This document shows, piece by piece, positions 8,954-17,654 of a DNA stretch of 64,000 bases. How positions within the stretch are numbered: position 1 is the stretch's first letter; the number at the start of each line of letters is the position of its first letter. A program made the position numbers and the translations under genes. The stretch is from Pectobacterium sp013449375 (lineage in GTDB: Bacteria > Pseudomonadota > Gammaproteobacteria > Enterobacterales > Enterobacteriaceae): the NCBI RefSeq assembly GCF_048593165.1, contig NZ_CP184271.1. One strand, 5' to 3'. The notes beneath the pieces were generated by a model. That model ran no database searches, had not been told where the DNA came from, and saw only the letters and a program-made list of their open reading frames with translations.

Positions 8954-9262
8954 CTATTTTCTTTGGTATAAATGAATAATCTCTTCTGATAATTCGCGGG
9001 CGAGCAGGGATGTCATTAAATGGTCTTGAGCATGAACCATAATCAATGTCATCGGCTGTCTGGCTTCTCCTGCATCCTGTTCGAGCAGTTGTGTCTGCAT
9101 TTGGTGGGCTTTGCGCGCGTAACCATCGGCCTCCTTCAACAGATTCTTGGCTTCATCAATGTTGCCTTTACGCGCAGCGTGTAGCGCCTCAAAACACAGG
9201 CTGCGTGACTGCCCAGCATTGACGATAATTTCCATTACTGCATCTTCTAATGTAATCATCAT
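8954..9262 (-). CDS. PTS lactose/cellobiose-family EIIA
   Basis: A 102-residue, mostly helical protein: MITLEDAVMEIIVNAGQSRS, FEALHAARKGNIDEAKNLLKEAD, and LIMVHAQDHLMTSLLARELSEEIIHLY. The conserved His in VHAQDH is the expected phosphorylation site of the ChbA/LacF family. It relays phosphate from HPr to an EIIB, but no EIIB gene is present here. ATG 9262 is taken with ATAGGT upstream; ATG 9259 is possible. It lies between EIIC and the porin on the same strand. Confidence 0.88.
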   Translation of the reverse strand: MMITLEDAVMEIIVNAGQSRSLCFEALHAARKGNIDEAKNLLKEADGYARKAHQMQTQLLEQDAGEARQPMTLIMVHAQDHLMTSLLARELSEEIIHLYQRK

Positions 9263-9425
9263 ATGACCTATTTTTATGCGAACGAATATTCGCAGCACGT
9301 ATTTTCTATGCTGCGTTCTTAAATAGCATTCAGGCCAGTGAATATGAATAATAAAAATATCTCGACACTGAATGCGTTATTTTCCTTTTTATTTAATTTC
9401 TTTGGCGAGTTCTTTATTTATGCCA

Positions 9426-10754
9426 TTAATTACTACTCACCGTTTTTGTCAGCGATAAATCACCCTGTATTTTTTGCTCCTCGGTTTTTATTAACGTCCG
9501 TTCGTAGGCGCGCAGAAACGGCAAATACATCAGTGCGGAAAATACCATGCACAGCAGGCACATAATTAGCGGGCTGAAACTCCAGTTTGCGGCCCACGAT
9601 GCGCCAATGGGGGCCGGTGTTGTCCAGGGTGTGAGCGATACCACTTGCGCCAGCCACCCCATTCTGGTTGCGGTGTAAGCCAGTACGGCATTCACTATTG
9701 GGACGAAAACAAAGGGGAGGAATAACATCGGGTTCATGATGATGGGCGCGCCAAACATAATCGGTTCGTTAATGTTAAAGAAGCTCGGTACAACGCCCAT
9801 TCGGCCGATGGTTCGTAACTGCGCTACCTTGCTACGTAACAGCAGGAAGGCCAGCGGCAGCGTCGAGCCGACGCCGCCAATCAATAGATAGTGATCCCAA
9901 AAGCCCTGTAAATAGATATGTGGCAAGACGTCGCCAGCCGCCAGCGCGGCCTGATTCACGGCCAGATTGGTCATCCAGAATGGGTTCATGATGCTGGTGA
10001 CAATCAGCGAACCGTGGATCCCTGAGAACCAGAAAAGCTGGCACAGCAGCACGGACAGAAGAATGGCTGGCAGCGAGTCGGAGGCGGACACCAGCGGTGC
10101 CAGCAGGTGCATAATCGCTTCGGGAATGATCATGCCTGTTTTTGCTTCAATGAAAAGATTGAGCGGGTGCAGTGTCGCGACAATCACTAACACGGGAATG
10201 AGGATTTCAAACGAACGGGCGACCCCCGTCGGCACTTCTTTTGGCAAGCGGATGGTAATCTTGTGCTGCTTCAGCGCCGCATAAACACGGGTGGCGTAGA
10301 TGGACGTCAGTAAGGCGGTGAAGATCCCTTGTCCTGACAGGTACTCGGTAGAAATTTTGTTATCGGCGTAAGGGGCGGCGACGAGCAGGAAAGCCATAAA
10401 CGCCAATAGACCGGACATGACGGAGTCGAGATTAAGCTGTCGTCCCAGGCTGGCACCGACACCTACGGAGATGAAAAATGTCATTAGCCCCATACTCAGT
10501 TCGAAAGGCAGCATCAGCTGTGCGCGATAGGTGATAGAAAAATCGAGCCAAGTACGGGCAAATTCGACGGTGGTATCGGCGGAAAAGGGAGGGAAAATAA
10601 ACACCAGCATAAATGAGCCGATGATCATAAAGGGGAGGGCAGCGGTAAAGCCATCGCGGATAGCGATCACATATTTTTGTTGTCCTAAACGCCCGGCCAG
10701 CGGGGTAATCGATTGTTCGATCGCAGCAATCGTTGATTGATATAAGGAACCCAT
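9426..10754 (-). CDS. PTS lactose/cellobiose-family EIIC permease
   Basis: A 442-residue integral membrane protein with about ten hydrophobic segments and the family features FTAALPFMIIGSFMLVF, FWSGIHGSLIVTSIMNPFW, NINEPIMFGAPIIMNP and WTTPAPIGA. The NINEP motif marks the EIIC substrate site. It is related to ChbC/CelB, so chitobiose, cellobiose or another beta-glucoside is the likely sugar. AAAGGTG precedes the ATG. It is the first gene of the minus-strand operon and is divergent from a LacI-type regulator. The ATGGAAACC-type operator at 10979-10996 lies in its promoter region. Confidence 0.9.
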   Translation of the reverse strand: MGSLYQSTIAAIEQSITPLAGRLGQQKYVIAIRDGFTAALPFMIIGSFMLVFIFPPFSADTTVEFARTWLDFSITYRAQLMLPFELSMGLMTFFISVGVGASLGRQLNLDSVMSGLLAFMAFLLVAAPYADNKISTEYLSGQGIFTALLTSIYATRVYAALKQHKITIRLPKEVPTGVARSFEILIPVLVIVATLHPLNLFIEAKTGMIIPEAIMHLLAPLVSASDSLPAILLSVLLCQLFWFSGIHGSLIVTSIMNPFWMTNLAVNQAALAAGDVLPHIYLQGFWDHYLLIGGVGSTLPLAFLLLRSKVAQLRTIGRMGVVPSFFNINEPIMFGAPIIMNPMLFLPFVFVPIVNAVLAYTATRMGWLAQVVSLTPWTTPAPIGASWAANWSFSPLIMCLLCMVFSALMYLPFLRAYERTLIKTEEQKIQGDLSLTKTVSSN

Positions 10755-10978
10755 GTGAACACCTTTCTTGTGTGTCGCCGCAGCAGCGGCAGATCGTCAC
10801 CAAGTATGCTATCGCCACGTTTTATGCCGTGATGCATGGTATCTCAATATGTTACGGCGATATCGCGAATGGCCGCCTGTTATGAACGTGAGCCTATACC
10901 CATTACTTTTTCCGCAGCGGACCGCATTTTCTGCCAAGCAGAATGTAAAAAGTTATTGCCACGATGATTGGATATCAT

Positions 10979-10996
10979 ATGGAAACCGTTTTCCAT
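10979..10996. promoter_or_regulatory. LacI-family operator upstream of the PTS operon
   Basis: ATGGAAACC directly followed by GTTTTCCAT is an 18-base near-perfect inverted repeat with the central CG usual for LacI-family sites. It lies 225 bases before the EIIC start and 214 before the regulator gene. Confidence 0.7.
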
Positions 10997-11053
10997 GCAA
11001 AGAAAAGGGAAGTGTGATGGCGGTCAATGTGTGATGATTTCTGACGATATTAA

Positions 11054-11069
11054 TTAGATTTACATCACA
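11054..11069. promoter_or_regulatory. candidate CRP site in the PTS/regulator spacer
   Basis: On the reverse strand TGTGA-TGTAAA-TCTAA matches one half of the CRP consensus fully and the other in part. Catabolite control of a PTS operon would be expected, but this is only a motif match. Confidence 0.35.
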
Positions 11070-11102
11070 TCTTAGGGGGAGAAATACTTATTGGATGTGA
11101 AA

Positions 11103-11120
11103 CGGATAATCGGTTTCCAT
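11103..11120. promoter_or_regulatory. second LacI-family operator, beside the regulator gene
   Basis: Read on the reverse strand, the half-site ATGGAAACCG is identical to that at 10979-10996; the other half (ATTATCCG) is degenerate. It sits 90 bases before the regulator, consistent with autoregulation. Confidence 0.55.
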
Positions 11121-11209
11121 GCCGGATAGAAAGGGTTATACTGCCGGACAATACCACGCGCTGTTGGTGTTCAGAATTTTGGGTCGGATTTAGCGTTTTC
11201 CAGGGGAAA

Positions 11210-12172
11210 ATGATGTCTACAATCAACGATGTATCGCGCTTGGCTGGGGTGTCTAAAGCCACAGTCTCTCGGGTGTTGAGCGGTTCACGCGGCGTAAAGG
11301 AAGCCAGCCGTCTCGCGGTGTTAAAAGCGGTTGATGAGCTTAAATATCGGCCGAACGTCATCGCTCAATCGCTGCTGAGTCAGTCAACGGGCTGTATTGG
11401 CGTCATTTGTGCTCAGGACAACATCAACCAGACGACTGGCTATCTTTACGCGCTGGAAAAACACTTTAGCCGGCATCAAAAGCATCTCTTGTTGCGGTTT
11501 GCCAGCAGCAGAGCAGAAGTCATGAGCGTGCTGGATGAACTGACCAGCGGCCTGTGCGATGACATCTTAATCATCGGCGCGCGTTTTCCGCTGAATCTGT
11601 CCGATAAGCACATCATTCTGATCGATTGCATGGAGACGGACACGGCGAACAGTCTGCAATTCGATCACGCTTTTGCCACAGAAACGGCGTGCAATTACCT
11701 GATCAGACAAGGAAGACGGCAAATCGCGCTGATTAATCCCGCCGCCAGCAGTTCCGCGGAACAGGTGCTCTTAGGGTATAAGCGGGCGCTGGAAAATAAC
11801 TTTTTGCCGTTTAACCGTAACCTGATCTTTATGGATGCGTCTTCATCGTCGTCGGTGGCGCTGCAAGTATTACTCAATAACAGCACGACGCTGAACTTCA
11901 ATGCATTGCTGGTGGCGGATGAGCTGGAAGCCAAGCGTGTTATTACGCAGCTTCAGGCGTTTAATAAGTCTGTGCCAAAAGACATCATGGTATTCAGTCT
12001 GGCGGGATCTCTCGATATTCCGGGCATTCCGGCGATACCGGCAATTGAATATTCGATGGATGCGGTGGCGGCGAGAATCGTGTCCTGGCTCAATGAGAAA
12101 ACACAAGACGTGCTGGGTTCGTATGTCTTGCGGGGTGATTTAATCATTCCCGATATGGCGAACCGGCAATAA
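11210..12172 (+). CDS. LacI-family transcriptional regulator of the PTS island
   Basis: A 320-residue repressor. The N-terminal helix-turn-helix (INDVSRLAGVSKATVSRVLSGSRGVKE) and hinge (LKYRPNVIAQSLLSQST) are typical, followed by a periplasmic-binding-protein-like sensor domain. It resembles AscG-type beta-glucoside regulators. It is divergent from the EIIC-EIIA-porin operon with two ATGGAAACC operators between, so it most likely represses that operon until the sugar or its phosphate binds. AGGGGAAA precedes two consecutive ATG codons (11210, 11213). Confidence 0.88.
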   Translation: MMSTINDVSRLAGVSKATVSRVLSGSRGVKEASRLAVLKAVDELKYRPNVIAQSLLSQSTGCIGVICAQDNINQTTGYLYALEKHFSRHQKHLLLRFASSRAEVMSVLDELTSGLCDDILIIGARFPLNLSDKHIILIDCMETDTANSLQFDHAFATETACNYLIRQGRRQIALINPAASSSAEQVLLGYKRALENNFLPFNRNLIFMDASSSSSVALQVLLNNSTTLNFNALLVADELEAKRVITQLQAFNKSVPKDIMVFSLAGSLDIPGIPAIPAIEYSMDAVAARIVSWLNEKTQDVLGSYVLRGDLIIPDMANRQ

Positions 12173-12200
12173 ACGCGGTTCATCCACTGTCCAAAATATA

Positions 12201-12239
12201 AAGCCCTTCTGGTATAGATACTCAGAAGGGCTTTTCTTT
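12201..12239. terminator. bidirectional terminator between LacI-type gene and znuB
   Basis: AAGCCCTTCTG (12201-12211) pairs perfectly with CAGAAGGGCTT (12223-12233), with T-rich sequence following on the plus strand and A-rich sequence before it, between convergent genes. Confidence 0.8.
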
Positions 12240-12255
12240 TTAATTGTGCGTCTGG

Positions 12256-13041
12256 CTAGACGGGTTGCCGCTTAAGCAGGCTGACAATAAACAGCAACGA
12301 GGCGCACAGCACCACTGACGGCCCTGCTGGCGTGTTGTAGCCAGCCGAGAAGGCTAGGCCGCCCGTCACGGCAATCATGCCCACAATAATCGCGATACTC
12401 GCCATTTGTTCCGGCGTCCGCGCGAAGCGTCTGGCACTAGCGGCGGGAATAATCAGCAGTGAGGTAATGATCAGCGCACCAACAAATTTCATGGCAATAC
12501 CGATTGTTAATGCGGTGGTCAGCATCAGGAGCAGCTTGGTGCGCTGTAGTTTCACGCCGTCGACGTGCGCCAACTCCGGGCTAATTGTCATCGAAAGCAG
12601 CGCGCGCCATTGCCAGCGCATAATGGCTACAACGACAATCACACCGCCACCGATGACCCACAGATCTTCTGTCGTGACGGAGAGCAAATCACCAAACAGG
12701 TAAGCCATCAGATCCACGCGCACGTTATTCATCAGGCTAACCACAACTAACCCCAGAGACAGGGCACTGTGTGCCATGATGCCGAGTAAGGTATCGACGG
12801 CCAGATAGGGACGCCGCTCCAGCCAGACCAGCCCCAGAGCCAGAATGAGTGTCACGGCGATGACGGCAGCAAACAGATTAATGTTCAGCAGCAGGCCGAA
12901 AGCGATGCCAAGTAAGGAGGCATGTGCCAGCGTATCGCCGAAGTAAGACATCCGCCGCCAGACGACGAAAGAACCGAGCGGACCTGCCGCAATAGCCAGT
13001 AATATTCCCGCCAGCCAACCGGGAAACAGCAGTTCGATCAT
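12256..13041 (-). CDS. znuB: zinc ABC transporter permease ZnuB
   Basis: The 261-residue inner-membrane subunit of the high-affinity zinc importer. MIELLFPGWLAGILLAIAAGPLGSFVVWRRMSY and GDTLAHASLLG match E. coli ZnuB, with about seven membrane helices and RRFARTPEQMA near the C-terminus. The ATG at 13041 overlaps the znuC stop by four bases (ATGA), which indicates translational coupling. It is expressed with znuC from the divergent promoter that carries the Zur box. Confidence 0.96.
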   Translation of the reverse strand: MIELLFPGWLAGILLAIAAGPLGSFVVWRRMSYFGDTLAHASLLGIAFGLLLNINLFAAVIAVTLILALGLVWLERRPYLAVDTLLGIMAHSALSLGLVVVSLMNNVRVDLMAYLFGDLLSVTTEDLWVIGGGVIVVVAIMRWQWRALLSMTISPELAHVDGVKLQRTKLLLMLTTALTIGIAMKFVGALIITSLLIIPAASARRFARTPEQMASIAIIVGMIAVTGGLAFSAGYNTPAGPSVVLCASLLFIVSLLKRQPV

Positions 13042-13796
13042 GCGTCGTTTCCACCTTGTCTTTTTAGAATAATGCGTCCTTGTAGATCGTGACGATGATT
13101 GTGATGGTGGCGATAAATCGCCAATTGCTCCGCGCCGCGGTGGCCAAACATCGCTAAAAATTCGGGATGAAGGGAAACGACTTCTGGCGTACCGGAGCAG
13201 CAAACATGTTGATTAAGGCACAGGACTTCATCAGTTTTTGCCATTACCAAATGCAGATCGTGCGAGACCATTAACACGCCGCAGTGGAATTCCTGCCGCA
13301 GTTGGTTAATGAGATCGTACAGAGCGAGTTGCCCATTGACGTCGACACCCTGTGTCGGCTCATCCAGCACCAGAAGCTGAGGCTGGTTGAGCAGTGCGCG
13401 TGCTAATAGCACGCGTTGGTTTTCGCCGCCGGAAAGTTTCTGCATCGGCTGTTCCAGCAGGTGTGCCGCTTGTACGCGCTTAAGGGCAGGTAAAATATCC
13501 TGCTTTTTCACGCCAGGACGCAGTTGCATAAAGCGACTGACGGTCAACGGCAGCGTGGTATCCAGATGCAGCTTCTGCGGAACGTAGCCGATACGCAGTG
13601 CGGGCTCCCGAGTCAGCGAACCGGAAGTGGGGGACAGTAACCCCAGAACGACGCGCACCAGTGTCGATTTCCCTGCGCCATTCGGCCCCAGCAACGTCAG
13701 GATTCGACCTGCCTGCAAGGTAAGAGAAATATCTGACAAGACCTTTCGGCTGCCAAATGTAACGGAAATATTATTAAGTGATACCAATGTGGACAT
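13038..13796 (-). CDS. znuC: zinc ABC transporter ATP-binding protein ZnuC
   Basis: A 252-residue ABC ATPase that powers zinc import. Walker A GPNGAGKST is at 37-45, the signature LSGGE at 121-125, Walker B LLVLDEPT at 141-148, and the switch His is in VSHDLH. The C-terminal tail is His-rich (YRHHHNHRHD), as in other ZnuC proteins. The ATG at 13796 (MSTLVSLNNI) is chosen because the upstream extension is not protein-like and would run through the Zur operator. It is divergent from znuA. Confidence 0.96.
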   Translation of the reverse strand: MSTLVSLNNISVTFGSRKVLSDISLTLQAGRILTLLGPNGAGKSTLVRVVLGLLSPTSGSLTREPALRIGYVPQKLHLDTTLPLTVSRFMQLRPGVKKQDILPALKRVQAAHLLEQPMQKLSGGENQRVLLARALLNQPQLLVLDEPTQGVDVNGQLALYDLINQLRQEFHCGVLMVSHDLHLVMAKTDEVLCLNQHVCCSGTPEVVSLHPEFLAMFGHRGAEQLAIYRHHHNHRHDLQGRIILKRQGGNDA

Positions 13797-13824
13797 ATAA
13801 TTCGGCTTGCACAACCCATGTAAC

Positions 13825-13837
13825 GTTATATTATAAC
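13825..13837. promoter_or_regulatory. Zur operator in the znuCB-znuA divergent promoter
   Basis: GTTATATTATAAC is a 13-base perfect palindrome that matches the core of the enterobacterial Zur box (GTTATAnTATAAC). It lies 28 bases before znuC and 35 before znuA, so zinc-loaded Zur would shut both directions. Confidence 0.8.
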
Positions 13838-13872
13838 AGGCAATACGATAAAAATCGATGGGAGCGATTTTC

Positions 13873-14892
13873 ATGCAGCAATCTATTCAACAAAAAAAAG
13901 CTATTCAGCAAAAAAAATGGTTAAAAAGTGTTTTTGTTGCCAGCGCGCTATTCGCGAGCGGGATGTCAATTAGTGCGGCATCCGCGGCGGTTATTACGTC
14001 AATTCGTCCTTTGGGATTCATTGCGTCGGCGATTGCCGATGGCGTAACGCCAACGGAGATTTTGTTACCTGATGGCGCATCGCCCCATGATTATGCCTTG
14101 CGCCCGTCTGATGTCCAGCGTTTACAGTCCGCCGATCTGGTGATTTGGGTTGGGCCGGAAATGGAAGCCTTCCTTGGAAAACCGTTAGCGAAAATTCCAC
14201 CCGCAAAGCAGATTGCACTTTCCGAGTTGCCTGACATTAAATCTGAGCTGGAAAAAGAGGCTGGGCACGATCATGAGAGTGAGCATGAACAGGCGCATAA
14301 TGACCATGAGAAAGGCCATGATCACAGCCATGCCGCCCATGATGACGGCGACGATGGCCACCATCATGGCGAATTCAATATGCATATTTGGCTGTCGCCG
14401 GAGATGACAAAACAGGCGGCAATTGCCATTCATGCAAAATTATTGGAACTTATGCCTCAGAATAAGGACAAACTAGACGCGAATCTGCTTTATTTCACGG
14501 ATAAAATCGCGCAAGCAGATGAAAAAATTGTTAAGATGCTAGCGCCAGTGCAGGGTAAAGGCTATTTCGTGTTCCATGATGCCTATGGCTATTTTGAGAA
14601 ACACTACGGATTAAGCCCCTTGGGTTACTTCACGGTTAACCCCGAAATCCAACCTGGAGCACAGCGTTTACATCAAATACGAACACAGTTGGTTGAGCAG
14701 AAAGCCGTATGCATTTTTGCTGAACCACAATTCAGGCCAGCCGTTATTAATGCTGTTGCCAAAGGAACCGACGTGCGCTCGGGTGTGCTCGATCCATTGG
14801 GAAGCAATATTGCGCTGGGTAGAGATAGCTATGCCGATTTCTTGTTGCAGCTATCGAACCAGTATGTGAGCTGTCTGGAGGAAAAATCATGA
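13873..14892 (+). CDS. znuA: zinc ABC transporter substrate-binding protein ZnuA
   Basis: A 339-residue periplasmic zinc-binding protein of the cluster A-I family. A Lys-rich start and signal peptide ending near AASAA precede SIRPLGFIASAIADG and LLPDGASPHDYALRPSD. A His/Asp/Glu-rich loop (about 132-165) is longer than in E. coli ZnuA and probably buffers zinc. Later ligand segments are NMHIWLSPE and FVFHDAYGYFE. The ATG at 13873 is preferred because GGGAGCG lies just before it; an in-frame ATG at 13858 would place that Shine-Dalgarno inside the gene. Confidence 0.95.
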   Translation: MQQSIQQKKAIQQKKWLKSVFVASALFASGMSISAASAAVITSIRPLGFIASAIADGVTPTEILLPDGASPHDYALRPSDVQRLQSADLVIWVGPEMEAFLGKPLAKIPPAKQIALSELPDIKSELEKEAGHDHESEHEQAHNDHEKGHDHSHAAHDDGDDGHHHGEFNMHIWLSPEMTKQAAIAIHAKLLELMPQNKDKLDANLLYFTDKIAQADEKIVKMLAPVQGKGYFVFHDAYGYFEKHYGLSPLGYFTVNPEIQPGAQRLHQIRTQLVEQKAVCIFAEPQFRPAVINAVAKGTDVRSGVLDPLGSNIALGRDSYADFLLQLSNQYVSCLEEKS

Positions 14893-14904
14893 GGATACGA
14901 ATAA

Positions 14905-16227
14905 GTGCAGCAGATAGTCCGAACTATCGCTCTGGCGTATAATAGCTTACCTCGGCCCCATCGCATCATGCTGGGGTCGCTTACCGTTGTGACATTGGCC
15001 GTTGCTGTTTGGCGGCCTTTTGTTTATCCCCACGTCGATGATGCTCCAGTGATCGTGAAAGATATCGATCTGGAAACCAACCAACTCCGTACGCTGACGC
15101 CAGAAGCCAGTGAACCGATAGACCAGCCCTCGCCAGATGACGATATTCCACAAGATGAGCTGGATGATAAAGTTGCTGATGAAGGCAGTTCACATGAGTA
15201 TGTGGTGTCTACGGGCGATACCTTAAGCAGCATTTTGACGCAATATGGTATTGATATGACGGACGTTACCCAACTCGCCGATCAGAATAAAGATTTGCGT
15301 AACCTGAAAATTGGTCAGCAAATTTCATGGTCACTGGGTGAAAATGGCGATCTGCAAAGCCTGACCTGGCAGATGTCTCGCCGTGAAACGCGCATTTATG
15401 AGCGCGTCGGTGACGATTTCAAAGAACGTATTGAAACGCTGAAAGGTGAGTGGCGTAACAGCGTTCTGAATGGCCGAGTCACGGGTAGTTTTGTTAGCAG
15501 TGCGCAAAATGCCGGTTTGACCAGCGCAGAAGTGCGTGACGTCATCAAAGCGCTGCAATGGCAACTGGATTTCCGTAAGTTACGTAAGGACGACACGTTT
15601 TCTGTTTTGATGTCTCGCGAAATACTCGATGGTAAAAGTGAACAGAGTGAGCTGATTGGCGTTCGTTTGAATACCGGAGGCAAAGATTATTACGCCATTC
15701 GTGCTGAAGACGGAAAATTCTACGACCGTGAAGGTTCTGGGTTGACGCGTGGCTTTATGCGCTTCCCTACGATGAAACAATTCCGTGTTTCCTCCAACTT
15801 TAATCCGCGCCGTTTGAACCCAGTGACAGGTCGCGTTGCGCCGCATAAAGGTGTCGACTTTGCTATGCCAGTCGGTACACCGGTTCTGGCCGTCGGAGAC
15901 GGTGAAGTCGTAATTGCGAAACGCAGTGGCGCGGCGGGTAACTATGTTGTCATCCGTCATGGTCGTCAGTACACCACTCACTTTATGCACTTGAATCGTA
16001 TATTGGTGAAATCCGGTCAGAAAGTGAAACGTGGCGATCGTATCGGGTTGTCTGGAAACACGGGGCGTTCAACCGGCCCGCACCTGCATTATGAGTTCTG
16101 GATTAACCAGCAGGCAGTAAACCCGTTAACAGCTAAACTGCCGCGTTCTGAAGGACTTGCGGGTAAAGAGCGTCGTGATTATCTGGCGCAGGTGAAAGAA
16201 GTCGTGCCGCAGCTTAAGTTTGATTAA
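14905..16227 (+). CDS. mepM: murein DD-endopeptidase MepM
   Basis: A 440-residue envelope enzyme that cuts D-Ala-mDap cross-links so new peptidoglycan can be inserted. One N-terminal membrane anchor (about 20-40) precedes a LysM-like region (EYVVSTGDTLSSILTQYGID) and an M23 peptidase domain with zinc-ligand segments HKGVDFAMPVGTPV and GPHLHYEFW. It starts at a GTG nine bases after GAGGA, only 12 bases past znuA. It can be read with znuA, and the znu-mepM-lpxM order matches E. coli. Confidence 0.95.
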   Translation: MQQIVRTIALAYNSLPRPHRIMLGSLTVVTLAVAVWRPFVYPHVDDAPVIVKDIDLETNQLRTLTPEASEPIDQPSPDDDIPQDELDDKVADEGSSHEYVVSTGDTLSSILTQYGIDMTDVTQLADQNKDLRNLKIGQQISWSLGENGDLQSLTWQMSRRETRIYERVGDDFKERIETLKGEWRNSVLNGRVTGSFVSSAQNAGLTSAEVRDVIKALQWQLDFRKLRKDDTFSVLMSREILDGKSEQSELIGVRLNTGGKDYYAIRAEDGKFYDREGSGLTRGFMRFPTMKQFRVSSNFNPRRLNPVTGRVAPHKGVDFAMPVGTPVLAVGDGEVVIAKRSGAAGNYVVIRHGRQYTTHFMHLNRILVKSGQKVKRGDRIGLSGNTGRSTGPHLHYEFWINQQAVNPLTAKLPRSEGLAGKERRDYLAQVKEVVPQLKFD

Positions 16228-16230
16228 CGA

Positions 16231-16353
16231 TATCCGTCATACTTCAAGCTGCTTGTGCGTTGGCCGCCCTTACTCACCCCAGTCACTTACTAGTGTAAGC
16301 TCCTGGGGATTCATGCGGCTGCCGCCTTCATACAACTTGAATTATTTAGGATA
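16231..16353. repeat. palindromic intergenic repeat, copy 1
   Basis: A 123-base element between mepM and lpxM. Its ends, TATCCGTCATACTTCAAG and CTTGAATTATTTAGGATA, are imperfect inverted repeats. Inside is a nested hairpin: CCCCAG (16277-16282) with CTGGGG (16303-16308), enclosing CTTAC/GTAAG. Related copies are at 17515, 19315 and 60076. Confidence 0.75.
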
Positions 16354-16368
16354 GATATACTGCATGTT

Positions 16369-16400
16369 ATGCCGGTGGCTTGCTGCCGGCATTTTCATTT
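16369..16400 (+). terminator. probable terminator of mepM
   Basis: ATGCCGG (16369-16375) pairs with CCGGCAT (16386-16392), followed by a T-rich stretch. It lies after the repeat and before lpxM. The remainder of 16228-16540 shows no gene. Confidence 0.6.
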
Positions 16401-16540
16401 ATAAAACAGGTTCATGTTATAGAACGCGGTCTCCTGATTTTTGTTGCTAAGCGGGCGAGTTTTTACGTATTGTCGCGAGTTTGCTAAACGCTAAGCGGCA
16501 ACTATGATGATGTTTACTGATTGATCTGAAGAGTTTAGGC

Positions 16541-17512
16541 ATGGAAAAAGAAAAAAAATCGAACGCTGAATTTGTTCCCCAGTTTCAACGCGCCTTTTTT
16601 CATCCGCGCTATTGGGGCGTTTGGTTAGGTGTTGGCGTAATGGCTCTCGCCGCCTATGTTCCGGCGCGATTGAGAAATCCGGTGTTGGGTGGGTTAGGGC
16701 GTTTTGTCGGGAGAATATCAAAAGGCGCCCGCCGCCGTGCCCGTATTAACCTGCTGTATTGCATGCCGGAGTTAACGGAAGCACAGCGTGAAACCATCAT
16801 CGATGACATGTTTGCGACAGCGCCTCAGTCGATGATCATGATGGTGGAAGTCGGGATTCGTAACCCAAAGAAAATCGAGAAATATGTTCGCTGGCACGGT
16901 GAAGACATTCTGGATCGTATTAAAGAACAAGATAAGAACGTGATCTTTTTGGTGCCGCACGGATGGGGCGTCGATATTCCGGCGATGCTACTGACTTCGC
17001 GCGGGCAGCGTATGGCAGCCATGTTCCACAATCAGAAAAATGCGCTGGTGGATTATTGGTGGAATCGGTTACGCCGTCGCTTTGGCGGTCGTATCCATGC
17101 GCGTAACGACGGCATTAAGCCGTTTATTAGTTCCGTGCGTTCTGGGTGCTGGGGCTATTACCTTCCCGATCAGGATCACGGCCCTGAACACAGCGAATTT
17201 GTTGATTTCTTTTCGACTTATAAAGCCACGCTGCCTGCCGTCGGACGGCTTATGAAAGTATGCCGTGCTGATATCATTCCGCTGTTTCCGGTGTATAACG
17301 CGAAAGACGGCTGTCTGGATGTGTTTATTCGCCCGCCTATGAATGATTTAGCTGAAGCAGATGATGCCTATATTGCTCGACGCATGAATGAAGAGGTGGA
17401 AATTCTGGTCAGGCCGAATCCTGAGCAGTACACCTGGATTCTGAAATTGTTGAAAACCCGTAAACCGGGTGAGATTGAACCGTACTGTCGGGATGATTTA
17501 TACCGCAACTAG
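16541..17512 (+). CDS. lpxM: lipid A myristoyltransferase LpxM
   Basis: A 323-residue inner-membrane acyltransferase of the HtrB/MsbB family that adds the last secondary acyl chain to Kdo2-lipid A. The catalytic HX4D motif is in PHGWGVDIPAM. FGGRIHARNDGIKPFISSVR and YYLPDQDHGPEHSEFVDFF match E. coli LpxM very closely, and MNEEVEILVRPNPEQYTWILKLLKTRKPGEI forms the C-terminus. One hydrophobic segment is near the N-terminus. It lies in the usual place, downstream of mepM and convergent with pykA. Confidence 0.95.
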   Translation: MEKEKKSNAEFVPQFQRAFFHPRYWGVWLGVGVMALAAYVPARLRNPVLGGLGRFVGRISKGARRRARINLLYCMPELTEAQRETIIDDMFATAPQSMIMMVEVGIRNPKKIEKYVRWHGEDILDRIKEQDKNVIFLVPHGWGVDIPAMLLTSRGQRMAAMFHNQKNALVDYWWNRLRRRFGGRIHARNDGIKPFISSVRSGCWGYYLPDQDHGPEHSEFVDFFSTYKATLPAVGRLMKVCRADIIPLFPVYNAKDGCLDVFIRPPMNDLAEADDAYIARRMNEEVEILVRPNPEQYTWILKLLKTRKPGEIEPYCRDDLYRN

Positions 17513-17514
17513 TT

Positions 17515-17567
17515 TATACCCGTCATATTTCAAGCTGCTTGTGCGTTGGCTGTCCTTACTCACTGGC
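17515..17567. repeat. palindromic intergenic repeat, copy 2 (left end only)
   Basis: TATACCCGTCATATTTCAAG and the following TGTGCGTTGGCTG are the left end of the same family as 16231-16353 and 19315-19511. The copy breaks off near TCACTGGCCGC and has no right end. Confidence 0.65.
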
Positions 17568-17577
17568 CGCATAGATA

Positions 17578-17609
17578 AAAAAGCCGGTCGAGAGATCGTC
17601 CGGCTTTTT
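17578..17609. terminator. bidirectional terminator between lpxM and pykA
   Basis: AAAAAGCCGG (17578-17587) is the exact inverse complement of CCGGCTTTTT (17600-17609), so a strong stem with U-tracts exists in both directions between convergent genes. Confidence 0.88.
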
Positions 17610-17654
17610 ACTGAAATAAACCATCTGCCTGCTAGCTGACGGCTATGGCAAAGA

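Noticed and set aside
10768..11034. 88-codon plus-strand frame in the PTS/LacI spacer
   Set aside because: It covers the operator at 10979-10996 and has no motif; this is regulatory DNA.
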